From Verrucomicrobiota bacterium (GTDB taxonomy: Bacteria; Verrucomicrobiota; Verrucomicrobiia; Opitutales; UBA953): DNA of 64,000 bases. The stretch lies in assembly GCA_014193315.1 (NCBI GenBank), contig BJHS01000001.1, forward strand, positions 186,001 to 250,000. The letters run 5' to 3'. Positions 6,418 through 14,249 of the stretch are shown here, one piece after another (within the stretch, counting starts at the first letter, position 1; every line of letters starts with the position of its first letter). Below the pieces are notes generated by a model. The model saw nothing but the letters and a program-made list of their open reading frames with translations. It was not told the DNA's origin and made no database searches. The position numbers and the translations under genes are program-made.

Positions 6418-8853
6418 ATGAAAGTCTCGTTCCAAGCCCTCGCCCGTCACCTTGACCTCGCCGGCGTCACCGCCGAGCGCGTCGCGGAAGTCCTCCCGAT
6501 GCTCGGGCTCGAGGTGGAGTCGGTCACGACCTTCGGCCTCGCCCCGCTGCCGCTGGTGGTGGTCGGTGAAATCACGTCCTTCGTCCCGCACCCCAAGGCC
6601 GACCGGCTGAGCGTCTGCGTGGTCGATGTGGGCGATGGCGCCCCGCGCCAGATCGTCTGCGGTGCCAAGAACTTCAAAGCCGGCGACCGTGTCCCGGTCG
6701 CGCTGCCGGGCACGCGGATGCCCGGCGGTTTCGAGATCAAGGTCTCGAAACTCCGCGACGTCGACTCGGCGGGCATGATGTGCTCCTCCGAAGAACTCGG
6801 TCTGGGCAAGGGCGAGGATGGCCTGCTCATCCTGACCCCGCGCCAGCCGGTCCTCGGCACGCCGCTCAATGCCCTTTACGGCGCGCCGGACACGGTCCTC
6901 GAGATCTCGGTCACGCCGAACCGTGGCGATTGCCTCGGCATCCGCGGCGTCGCGCGCGACCTTGCCGCCGCGCTGGGTCTCACGCTCAAGCCGCTCACGG
7001 TGAAGACGGCCGCCGGCCTCGCCGGCGCGCCTTCCGCCGCCGACGCGGTGAAGTTCGTCCGCGCGTCCTCCGAGTTCTGCCCCTACTACACGCTGCGCAC
7101 GCTGAAGAACGTGCAGGTCGGCCCGAGCCCGGCCTGGCTCCGCCGCGACCTCGAGGCCGCCGGCCTCCGTCCGATCAACATCGTGGTCGACATCACGAAC
7201 TGGGTGCTGCTCGAACTCGGCCAGCCGCTCCATGCGTTTGACGCGCAGAAAGTTTCCGAAGGCATCGAAGCCCGCCCGGCCCGCGAAGGCGAGCAGATCG
7301 TCCTCCTTGACGGCAAGCAGGTGAAGCTCGAGCCCGGGGTCTGCGTCATCGCCGACGCCCAGCGCCCGCTCGTCGTCGCCGGCGTGATGGGTGGCGTCGA
7401 TGCCGGCGTGACCGACGCGACAACCGAAGTTCTCCTCGAAGCCGCGTGGTTCCGCCCCGGCGAGATCCGCCGCGTCGCCCGCCGCCTCGGCGTGTCGACC
7501 GATTCTTCCCATCGTTTCGCCCGGGACGTGGATCCAGCCGGCGTCGAGCTCGCCTCGCGTCTCGCCACGGACCTTCTCGTCGAACTCGCCGGCGCCCAGG
7601 TGGTCGGCCCCGCCATCGCCGTCGGCCAGCCCCCGCGGGCCGACGTCACCATTGAGCTTCCCGCCGGCTACGTCACCGCGAAGCTCGGCACGCCGGTCGC
7701 GGATGCTGACGTCTCCGCGGCCTTCGCCCGCTTGGGTTTCACGGTAAAGCTTTCCGCCACCGGCTTCTCGGTGCTGGTGCCTTCGTTCCGCTCCGACGTG
7801 ACCCGCCCGATCGACCTGGTCGAAGAATTCATCCGCATCCACGGCACCGACAAGGTGCCCGCCGGCCGTCCGATCGCTCCGCTCCCGGGCGACGAGGACG
7901 CGCTTACGTCCGTCTTTACCCGGGAAGTCTCGGCCCGTCTCGTCGGTGCCGGTTTCACGGAGTGCTGTCACTATTCGCTCCGCGACGCCGCGGAACTCGA
8001 ACGCACCCTCGGCGCCGACCAGGCCGCCTTGGTCGCCATGGATAACCCGCTGACCGCCGAACAGACGCACCTCCGCGCGTCGCTCGTCCCCGGCCTCGCC
8101 GGCGCCCTCGCCCTCAACCTCTCGGTCCACGCCGACCCGCGCGGCCTCTTCGAGGTCGGCACGGTCTTCCGCCCCCAGGCCGATGGCACGGTCCGCGAAT
8201 TCCTCTCGGTCGCCTTCGCGATTGTCGCCGAACCGGTGACGCGCTCCTGGAAGTCCCGCGAGGCCTTCGACGCCCTCCGCGCGAAGCGACTCCTGCAGGA
8301 CGCCGCCGCGCTCGCCGGCGTCACCGCCGTTCGGCTTTCGTTCGCCGCCGCCCACGGCGGTCTCTGGCAGGCGGATCACGCCGCCGCCCTCGTCGACCGC
8401 GGCCGCGCCGCGGAAGGCGCCTGCGGCGTCCTCGATCTCCGCTGGACCCGCTCGCTCGGCCTGAAGAGCTCGGTCATCGCCGGTGAAGTCTGCTTCCCGC
8501 GCTCGGCCTTTGCCGAAGCTCGCAAGATCCCGCGCTTCGAGGCGTTCTCTTCCTTCCCGCCCGTGACGAAGGACGTCGCGGTTATCGTCCCGGTGGGCGT
8601 CGCCGCCGCCGAGGTCGAAAGCCGTGTCCGGCAAGGCGCCGCCAAGGCCGCCGGCAAGGAGTTCGCGCTGGAGTCGGTCAACTGTTTCGACGTCTTCACC
8701 GGCCCGGGCTTGCCTGACGGTCACGGCAGCCTCGCCTTCGAGATCCGCTGGCGCCACGCCGCGCGCACGCTCACCGACGAGGAGACCAACCAAGCCCTCG
8801 GCGTCGTCATCGCGACGCTCGAGAAGGGCACCGGCTGGACCGTCCGCCGCTGA
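6418..8853 (+). CDS. pheT: Phenylalanine--tRNA ligase beta subunit
   Basis: Structural and editing partner of PheS, 811 residues, full length. In order it has an N-terminal core (MKVSFQALARHLDL), an EMAP/OB-type tRNA-binding domain (about 40-150, with HPKADRLSVCVVDVG and QIVCGAKNF), a B3/B4 editing region (NWVLLELGQPLHAFDA and GVMGGVDAGVTDATTEV), B5, a catalytic-like core and a C-terminal ferredoxin-fold anticodon-binding domain (about 715-811, FSSFPPVTKDVAVIVP). It starts 3 bp after pheS and ends 5 bp before gatC, so the block is probably one transcript. Confidence 0.97.
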   Translation: MKVSFQALARHLDLAGVTAERVAEVLPMLGLEVESVTTFGLAPLPLVVVGEITSFVPHPKADRLSVCVVDVGDGAPRQIVCGAKNFKAGDRVPVALPGTRMPGGFEIKVSKLRDVDSAGMMCSSEELGLGKGEDGLLILTPRQPVLGTPLNALYGAPDTVLEISVTPNRGDCLGIRGVARDLAAALGLTLKPLTVKTAAGLAGAPSAADAVKFVRASSEFCPYYTLRTLKNVQVGPSPAWLRRDLEAAGLRPINIVVDITNWVLLELGQPLHAFDAQKVSEGIEARPAREGEQIVLLDGKQVKLEPGVCVIADAQRPLVVAGVMGGVDAGVTDATTEVLLEAAWFRPGEIRRVARRLGVSTDSSHRFARDVDPAGVELASRLATDLLVELAGAQVVGPAIAVGQPPRADVTIELPAGYVTAKLGTPVADADVSAAFARLGFTVKLSATGFSVLVPSFRSDVTRPIDLVEEFIRIHGTDKVPAGRPIAPLPGDEDALTSVFTREVSARLVGAGFTECCHYSLRDAAELERTLGADQAALVAMDNPLTAEQTHLRASLVPGLAGALALNLSVHADPRGLFEVGTVFRPQADGTVREFLSVAFAIVAEPVTRSWKSREAFDALRAKRLLQDAAALAGVTAVRLSFAAAHGGLWQADHAAALVDRGRAAEGACGVLDLRWTRSLGLKSSVIAGEVCFPRSAFAEARKIPRFEAFSSFPPVTKDVAVIVPVGVAAAEVESRVRQGAAKAAGKEFALESVNCFDVFTGPGLPDGHGSLAFEIRWRHAARTLTDEETNQALGVVIATLEKGTGWTVRR

Positions 8854-8858
8854 TTCCC

Positions 8859-9149
8859 ATGGCCGTAGGTTTCGACATCGACCACCTCGCGAAGCTAGCC
8901 CGCCTCAGCCTCACGGCCGAGGAGAAGGCGCTCTACTCGTCGCAGCTTAACCAGATCCTGGGCCACTTCCAGGCGCTCGCGGACGCTGACCTGCCCGCGA
9001 CGATTGACGACGCCAGGGTCGTCGACGAAGCCGCCCTGCGTTCCGATGAGCCGGGTCCGGTCCTCGGCGCCGAAGCCGTCACCCGCATCGCCCCCGCCTC
9101 GCGCGACGGGCAGATCTCCGTCCCGCGCGTCGTGGACGACGAAGCGTAA
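8859..9149 (+). CDS. gatC: Asp/Glu-tRNA(Asn/Gln) amidotransferase subunit C
   Basis: Small belt-like subunit that stabilises GatA-GatB. The 96 residues show the GatC pattern: DIDHLAKLARLSLTAEEK at the N-terminus, a middle QLNQILGHFQAL helix, an RSDEPGP turn and a C-terminal ISVPRVV. It is 5 bp after pheT and 3 bp before gatA. Together with gatA and gatB it implies that Gln-tRNA and/or Asn-tRNA is made by transamidation of misacylated tRNA. Confidence 0.95.
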   Translation: MAVGFDIDHLAKLARLSLTAEEKALYSSQLNQILGHFQALADADLPATIDDARVVDEAALRSDEPGPVLGAEAVTRIAPASRDGQISVPRVVDDEA

Positions 9150-9152
9150 GCC

Positions 9153-10610
9153 ATGGCCGACGCGCTCCACACGCTTGCCGCCGCCGAGCTCGGCCGTCGC
9201 CTCGCGGCCGGCGCGCTCACGTCCCGCGCCCTTTGCGGGGCCCTCCTCGCCCGCTACCAGGCGGTGAATGATAAGGTCGGCGCCTTCACGCACCTCGACC
9301 AGGCCGACGTGCTCGCGCAGGCCGACGCTTCCGACGCCCGCCGCCAGGCCGGGCAGGGCAGGGGTCCGCTCGAAGGCATCCCGGTCGCGATCAAGGACAA
9401 CATCGCGGTGAAGGGCCAGCCGCTCACGTGCTCGAGCAAGATGCTCGCGCCGCTGGTCTCCCCTTACGACTCCCATGTCGCCGAACGCCTTCGCGCCGCC
9501 GGCGCAATCCTCTACGGTCGCTTGAACATGGACGAGTTCGCGATGGGTTCCTCCACCGAGAACTCGGCGATCCGCAAGACGCTCAATCCCTGGGACCTCG
9601 CCCGGATCCCGGGCGGTTCTTCCGGCGGTAGCGCCGCGGCCCTTGCCTCCGGCCTGGTGCCGCTCGCGCTGGGTTCCGACACCGGAGGCTCGATCCGCCA
9701 GCCCGCCTCGCATTGCGGCGTGGTCGGCCTGAAGCCGACCTACGGTCTCATCTCCCGCTTCGGCCTCGTGGCCTTTGCCTCGTCGCTCGACCAGATCGGC
9801 CCGATGGCCCGCAGCGTCGAAGACTGTGAGCTCCTCCTCAACGCGCTGGCCTCGGCCGACGCGCGTGACATGACCTGCTTCGGCCCGTCTGACCGTACCC
9901 TCACTCCTGGCGGCGACGCCCAGAAGCTCCGCATCGGCATCCCGAAGGGGTTCCTCGGTAAGGGCGTCGCTCCCGAAGTCGCCGCCGCGGTCAAGGCCGC
10001 GGTCGAATTCTACCGCGCCCAGGGCTGCGCGATTTCGGAGGTCGAACTCCCCTCCGCTGACCTCGCGGTACCCACTTATTACGTCGTCGCGACCGCCGAG
10101 GCTTCCTCGAACCTCGGCCGCTACGACGGCGTGCGCTACGGCCATCGCTCCGCCACCGCCGGCACGCCGTTCGAGATGATGACGGCCAGTCGCTCCGAAG
10201 GCTTCGGCCCCGAAGTGAAGCGCCGCATCTTGCTCGGCACGTTCGTGCTCAGCGCCGGCTACGCCGACGCCTATTACGTCCGAGCCCTCCGCGCCCGCGC
10301 GAAGATCCGGGCCGAATACCTCGCCGCCCTCGCTGGCGTCGACGTGCTGCTCACCCCGACGGTCCCGACGCCTGCCTTCAAGGTCGGCGAGAAGGCTTCG
10401 GATCCCCTCCAGCTTTACCTCGAGGACATCTTCACGATTCCCGCCAACCTGGCCGGCCTCCCGGCGATCTCGGTGCCCTGCGGCAAGTCCGGCCATCTGC
10501 CGGTCGGTTTCCATCTCGTCGGGGCGCCGCTCTCCGAAGCCAAACTGCTCGCCGCGGGTCGTCTCTTCGAGACCGCCCATGGTTACGCCCACCAGCAACC
10601 CGCCCTATGA
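9153..10610 (+). CDS. gatA: Asp/Glu-tRNA(Asn/Gln) amidotransferase subunit A
   Basis: Glutaminase subunit that liberates ammonia for transamidation. The 485 residues have the amidase-signature triad: Lys in PVAIKDNIAV, the cis-Ser in the GGSSGGSAAA loop and the nucleophile Ser in GSDTGGSIRQPA. SVPCGKSGHLPVGFHLVG is the usual C-terminal block. It is translationally coupled to gatB, whose ATG overlaps its last 4 bases. A second amidase-signature protein in this window (62047) is a stand-alone relative and lacks GatB/GatC neighbours. Confidence 0.97.
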   Translation: MADALHTLAAAELGRRLAAGALTSRALCGALLARYQAVNDKVGAFTHLDQADVLAQADASDARRQAGQGRGPLEGIPVAIKDNIAVKGQPLTCSSKMLAPLVSPYDSHVAERLRAAGAILYGRLNMDEFAMGSSTENSAIRKTLNPWDLARIPGGSSGGSAAALASGLVPLALGSDTGGSIRQPASHCGVVGLKPTYGLISRFGLVAFASSLDQIGPMARSVEDCELLLNALASADARDMTCFGPSDRTLTPGGDAQKLRIGIPKGFLGKGVAPEVAAAVKAAVEFYRAQGCAISEVELPSADLAVPTYYVVATAEASSNLGRYDGVRYGHRSATAGTPFEMMTASRSEGFGPEVKRRILLGTFVLSAGYADAYYVRALRARAKIRAEYLAALAGVDVLLTPTVPTPAFKVGEKASDPLQLYLEDIFTIPANLAGLPAISVPCGKSGHLPVGFHLVGAPLSEAKLLAAGRLFETAHGYAHQQPAL

Positions 10611-12112
10611 GCAACGTGCCTTCTGATTGGGAAGTCGTCATCGGCCTCGAGGTCCACGTGCAGCTGCATACTCGCGCCAAGGTCTTCGCGTCGTCTCCCT
10701 GGGGCTTCGGTCAGGAACCCAACGAGCAAGTCGACCCGGTCGTCCTTGGCCTCCCTGGCACGCTGCCGGTCGTGAATCGCGAGGCGGTTGAGAAATCGAT
10801 CCTCTTCGGTCTGGTCGTCGGGGCGTCGGTTCCGGAGCGCTGCGCCTGGGACCGGAAGAACTATTTCTACCCGGATAACCCCAAGAACTACCAGCTCACC
10901 CAGAAGGATTTCCCGGTCGTCGTCGGCGGCCAGGTCGAGATCGAGCTCCCGGGCGCGTCGCGCAACGTGATGGGCGAGCATAAGTTCATCCGCATCCACC
11001 ACGCGCACCTCGAAGAGGACGTGGGTAAGCTCAGCCACGCGGGCAGCGGCTCCTTGGTCGACTACAACCGCGCCGGCGTGCCGCTCCTCGAGATCGTCAC
11101 CGAGCCGGACCTCCGTTCCGCCGCCGAAGCCGAGGCTTTCCTCCGCTCCCTCGTCGCGATGCTCACCCAGGCCGGCGTGGCCGATTGCGACATGGAGAAG
11201 GGCCAGCTGCGCTGCGACTGCAACGTGTCGGTCCGCCGCCGGGGCGCCGAGAAGCTCGGCACCCGCACCGAGACCAAGAACCTCAACTCGATCTCGAGCG
11301 TCCGCGACACGGTCATCTACGAGACCGCCCGCCAGATCCGCGAACTCGAAGCCGGTCGCGCGATCACGCAGGAGACCCGCGGCTGGAACGCCGAACTCGC
11401 TCGCGGCTACGTCCTCCGTGACAAGGAAGACGCCCACGACTACCGGTATTTCCCGGATCCGGACATCCCGACCCTCAGGCTCTCCCGCGAGACCGTCGCG
11501 CGCCTCGCGAAGCAGGTCCCTGAGAACCTTTACGACCGCCAGCGTCGCTACGTCGAGAAGCTCGGCCTGCCTTACACCGCCGCCTCGGTGCTCGTGAACG
11601 ACCGCGCCCTCGCCGAATGGTTCGAAGCCGCCGTGGCCGCCCATCCGGCCAACCCGTCGGGCATCGCCAACCTCGTCGCCAACGACCTCCTCCGCGACCT
11701 CGCCGCCTCGGCCGGCGCCGCGGGCGCCTTCGACGAGGCCGCTCCGGCCCCCGTCTCCCTAGCGTCCTGCCCGATCAAGCCCGCGCAGCTCGCCGGCCTG
11801 GTGAAGCTGACCGACGACGGGGTGATCTCCAAGCAGCAGGCCAAGGAAGTCTTCGCCGAGATGTTCAAGACCGGCCAGGACGCCGCCGCCATCGTCGATG
11901 CCAAGGGGCTCCGTCAGAACAGCGACACCGGCGAACTCGAGAAGATCGTCCAGGAAGTCATCGCCGACCCCGCCGTCGCCAAATCCATCGCCGAATACCG
12001 CGCGGGGAACGAGAAGGCCATCAACGCGCTCAAGGGACCGATCATGAAGCGCACGCAAGGGAAGGCCAATCCCGGGCTGATCGACCAGTTGCTCCGGAAG
12101 GCGCTCGGATGA
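10607..12112 (+). CDS. gatB: Asp/Glu-tRNA(Asn/Gln) amidotransferase subunit B
   Basis: Kinase and transamidase subunit that activates Glu- or Asp-tRNA and transfers ammonia. The 501 residues begin EVVIGLEVHVQLHTRAKVF, continue with DRKNYFYPDNPKNYQLTQ and KDFPVVVGGQVEIE in the catalytic cradle, and end in a helical and YqeY-type tRNA-binding tail (about 345-501, KRTQGKANPGLIDQLL). The TQ.D.P segment of other GatB proteins is TQKDFP here. Its last 4 bases overlap the next start. Confidence 0.97.
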   Translation: MSNVPSDWEVVIGLEVHVQLHTRAKVFASSPWGFGQEPNEQVDPVVLGLPGTLPVVNREAVEKSILFGLVVGASVPERCAWDRKNYFYPDNPKNYQLTQKDFPVVVGGQVEIELPGASRNVMGEHKFIRIHHAHLEEDVGKLSHAGSGSLVDYNRAGVPLLEIVTEPDLRSAAEAEAFLRSLVAMLTQAGVADCDMEKGQLRCDCNVSVRRRGAEKLGTRTETKNLNSISSVRDTVIYETARQIRELEAGRAITQETRGWNAELARGYVLRDKEDAHDYRYFPDPDIPTLRLSRETVARLAKQVPENLYDRQRRYVEKLGLPYTAASVLVNDRALAEWFEAAVAAHPANPSGIANLVANDLLRDLAASAGAAGAFDEAAPAPVSLASCPIKPAQLAGLVKLTDDGVISKQQAKEVFAEMFKTGQDAAAIVDAKGLRQNSDTGELEKIVQEVIADPAVAKSIAEYRAGNEKAINALKGPIMKRTQGKANPGLIDQLLRKALG

Positions 12113-12864
12113 AAGCGTCGGACCCCGACGTTTCGCCCTGGGCGGCCGGCGTCAAGGCTGCGCGCGACAACGCCATCCCTTCGCTCTTCATCCTGCTCGC
12201 CGCGACCGCCTTGGTGGTCGGCTATTACCAAGTCCCGACCCTCCGGGCTTGGCTCGACATCGTCGGCACCGTCAACCGCGAGCACCCGCTCGCCTTCGCC
12301 ATGCTCTGCACGGGGTTCACCGCTGGCGTCATCCCTTGGTGCTTCCGCATGGCCTTTCCAGGTTTGCGCCCCGCGCGCCCCGGGCTCGACCTGCTCCACA
12401 GCGTTGTCTGGTGGATGTTCATGGGGGTCGTCGTGTGTTATTTCTACGTCGCGCAAGGCCACTGGTTCGGCACCGAGCCCTCCTTCGGGGTGGTGGTTCG
12501 CAAGGTGGTCGTCGACCAGCTCGGCTTCACCGTGCTCTGCGGCGCGCCCTTCAACGGCATTTCCCACCTCTGGAAGGATTTCAATTGGGATACGGCGCGC
12601 CTGCGGGCCGCGATGGGCCCCGGTTGGTACCGCCGACTCGTCTTGCCCAACCTCTTGCCTAACTACCTGGTCTGGTTCCCCGGCAACATCATCTTCTACA
12701 GCATGCCCTCGGAATTGCAGTTGCCGGTCGCCAACTGCATCGGCTGTTTCTGGGCGCTCATGTGCGTGCGCATCGCCACGCACTCGGGCGTGAAGAGTGA
12801 GGGCGGAGGGCTCAATCAGGAGTACAGAGTACGGAGTGCATGTACGGATATAGATGACAGATAA
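12109..12864 (+). CDS. Mpv17/PMP22-like integral membrane protein, C-terminus made of repeat sequence
   Basis: A 251-residue protein with about four hydrophobic segments (about 25-42, 62-80, 98-117 and 195-235). The last third resembles the eukaryotic-type Mpv17/PMP22 family: KVVVDQLGFTVLCGAPFNG, a linker containing GPGWYRRLVLPNL, then PNYLVWFPGNIIFY and a helix with FWALMCVRIA. Mpv17 relatives have W-P..Q..NF..VP, N and W in these places. The start ATG overlaps the gatB stop by 4 bp, so it is a translationally coupled end of the gat operon. The last 15 or so residues (NQEYRVRS to DIDDR) are encoded inside the left arm of the 7-bp repeat array at 12819, so the original C-terminus has probably been overwritten. 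Family assignment is moderate; function is unknown. Confidence 0.7.
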   Translation: MKASDPDVSPWAAGVKAARDNAIPSLFILLAATALVVGYYQVPTLRAWLDIVGTVNREHPLAFAMLCTGFTAGVIPWCFRMAFPGLRPARPGLDLLHSVVWWMFMGVVVCYFYVAQGHWFGTEPSFGVVVRKVVVDQLGFTVLCGAPFNGISHLWKDFNWDTARLRAAMGPGWYRRLVLPNLLPNYLVWFPGNIIFYSMPSELQLPVANCIGCFWALMCVRIATHSGVKSEGGGLNQEYRVRSACTDIDDR

Positions 12865-12986
12865 AGATGTGGAAATCGTGATGTCGGATGGAGTAACCAG
12901 CCTCCCTGCGCTTCTTCATGCCGCACTCGGCACTCTGTACTCCGTACTCTCTAATCTGTACTCCTTACTCTGTACTCCGTAATCCC
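12819..12986. repeat. Inverted pair of degenerate 7-bp tandem arrays (TACTCCG type)
   Basis: The left arm 12819-12839 is three 7-mers (GGAGTAC, AGAGTAC, GGAGTGC). The right arm 12924-12986 is nine consecutive 7-mers of the complementary kind (CACTCGG, CACTCTG, TACTCCG, TACTCTC, TAATCTG and so on). They face each other across 84 bp. The left arm encodes the C-terminus of the Mpv17-like gene; the right arm lies just upstream of the acetylesterase gene. The same unit recurs at 16523, 25304 and 46814. Confidence 0.85.
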
Positions 12987-13023
12987 GCTCCGTACGCTTG
13001 CCTCTAACCCTCTCCTCTCCGCC

Positions 13024-14190
13024 ATGCTCCGTCTCTTCCCCCTCTTGGCCGTTTGCGCGGCTTTCGCGGCCGATCCCGTCGCTGAGTTTCGTGGGAGTCC
13101 GGAGCGTTCCGCCGCCGTCCTGAGCCAGCCCGCCCCGGAAGGTATCCACCTCGTCACGATTGCCTTCGGTGCCGATGACGTAGACTCGGTCACGACCGTG
13201 AAGGCCGAGGCTCGTCGGTTGATCGCGTTGAACGTCGCCGTGCCCAAGGGACGTACCGACGTCCGCCGCTTCCTCGTCGACGTTCGTCGCCCTGAATACG
13301 CGGGTGGGCGCGTCGCTCTCAAGCCGCGCGAAAGCGGCGCCCCGGACTGGGACGACCAGCTCTCGCTCGAATTCATCGGCCCGACGGCCCGGGCCCGCGT
13401 CGTTTCCATCGAGCCGGCACCGGCGGCGACGATCCGGATCTTCCTGGCCGGGGATTCGACCGTCACGGACCAGTCGCTGGAGCCTTACGTCGGCTGGGGG
13501 CAGGTGCTGCCGCTCTTCATTGGCGAGCGCGCCGCCGTCGCCAACCACGCCGAGTCGGGCCGCGCCCTGCGATCCTTTCAGGCCGAGCATCGCTTGGACA
13601 AGATTCTCGCCCAGCTGCGCGCCGGCGACTTCGTGCTCATCCAGTTCGGGCATAACGACCAGAAGGAGAAAGGGGAGGGCGTGGGCGCTTTCACAACCTA
13701 CGCGACCCGCCTGCGGGCCTACGTCGACGCCATTCAGGCGAAGGGTGGCAAGCCCGTGTTCGTGACCGCCGTCGCCCGGCGTCGCTTCGACCCCCAGGGG
13801 CAGGTCAGCGAATCCCTCGGGGACTTCCCCGAGGCGGTGCGTCGAGTCGCCAAGGAGCGGGGCCTGCCGCTGCTCGACCTCAACACCGCCGCCAAGCAGG
13901 TCTACCAAGCGCTCGGGGTCGAACGCAGTAAACTCGCATTCCTGCATTTCCCTGCGAACTCCTTCCCTGGCCAGACTGAGCCGCTGCGCGACGACACCCA
14001 CTTCAGCGCTTACGGTGCTTACGAGATGGCGCGCTGCGCGGTGGAAGGGATCCGGACAGGTGTCCCGGAACTCGCGGTCTGCCTCGCCCCCACGGTGAAG
14101 CCTTTTGACCCGACCCATCCCGACGACCCGGCCCAGGTGGTGATTCCCGCCAGTTCCCTGGCCCGAGGCGACCAGCCTGAAGGCAAATAA
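13024..14190 (+). CDS. Exported SGNH esterase, rhamnogalacturonan acetylesterase type
   Basis: Predicted extracytoplasmic deacetylase acting on acetylated pectin-type polysaccharide. The 388 residues start with a signal peptide (MLRLFPLLAVCAAFA) followed by an about 110-residue beta-rich accessory region. The SGNH hydrolase domain begins near residue 135: block I GDST with S145, block III GHND with N211, and block V DDTHFS with D323/D324 and H326 near the C-terminus. This arrangement fits rhamnogalacturonan acetylesterases. No other polysaccharide gene is adjacent; a 7-bp array fills the upstream gap. The precise substrate is inferred from the family only. Confidence 0.85.
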   Translation: MLRLFPLLAVCAAFAADPVAEFRGSPERSAAVLSQPAPEGIHLVTIAFGADDVDSVTTVKAEARRLIALNVAVPKGRTDVRRFLVDVRRPEYAGGRVALKPRESGAPDWDDQLSLEFIGPTARARVVSIEPAPAATIRIFLAGDSTVTDQSLEPYVGWGQVLPLFIGERAAVANHAESGRALRSFQAEHRLDKILAQLRAGDFVLIQFGHNDQKEKGEGVGAFTTYATRLRAYVDAIQAKGGKPVFVTAVARRRFDPQGQVSESLGDFPEAVRRVAKERGLPLLDLNTAAKQVYQALGVERSKLAFLHFPANSFPGQTEPLRDDTHFSAYGAYEMARCAVEGIRTGVPELAVCLAPTVKPFDPTHPDDPAQVVIPASSLARGDQPEGK

Positions 14191-14249
14191 GCCCTCGCAG
14201 GGCATCCCTCGCTTGAATCCCCCTCGGGGATAGTCGAGGCTCGACCTCG
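14191..14249 (+). other. Three consecutive small hairpins ahead of priA
   Basis: Between the acetylesterase stop and the priA GTG lie GCCCT-CGC-AGGGC (14191-14203), ATCCCC-CTC-GGGGAT (14217-14231) and CGAGG-CTCGA-CCTCG (14235-14249). The last overlaps the first base of the GTG start and could mask it. No T-tract follows, so a classical terminator is unlikely. Confidence 0.6.

Noticed and set aside
5740-8793. A 1017-codon open frame opposite pheS/pheT
   Set aside because: Opposite strand of two well-conserved genes; low-complexity Glu/Arg/Gly-rich product, a common artefact of high-GC codon use.
8895-10598. A 567-codon open frame opposite gatA
   Set aside because: Antisense shadow; the plus strand codes a full GatA with catalytic residues.
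12916-14205. A 429-codon minus-strand frame over the acetylesterase
   Set aside because: The plus strand has a signal peptide and the SGNH blocks; the minus frame ends in repeat-encoded residues.
14191-14249. Riboswitch ahead of priA
   Set aside because: Only three small independent hairpins; no known aptamer core.
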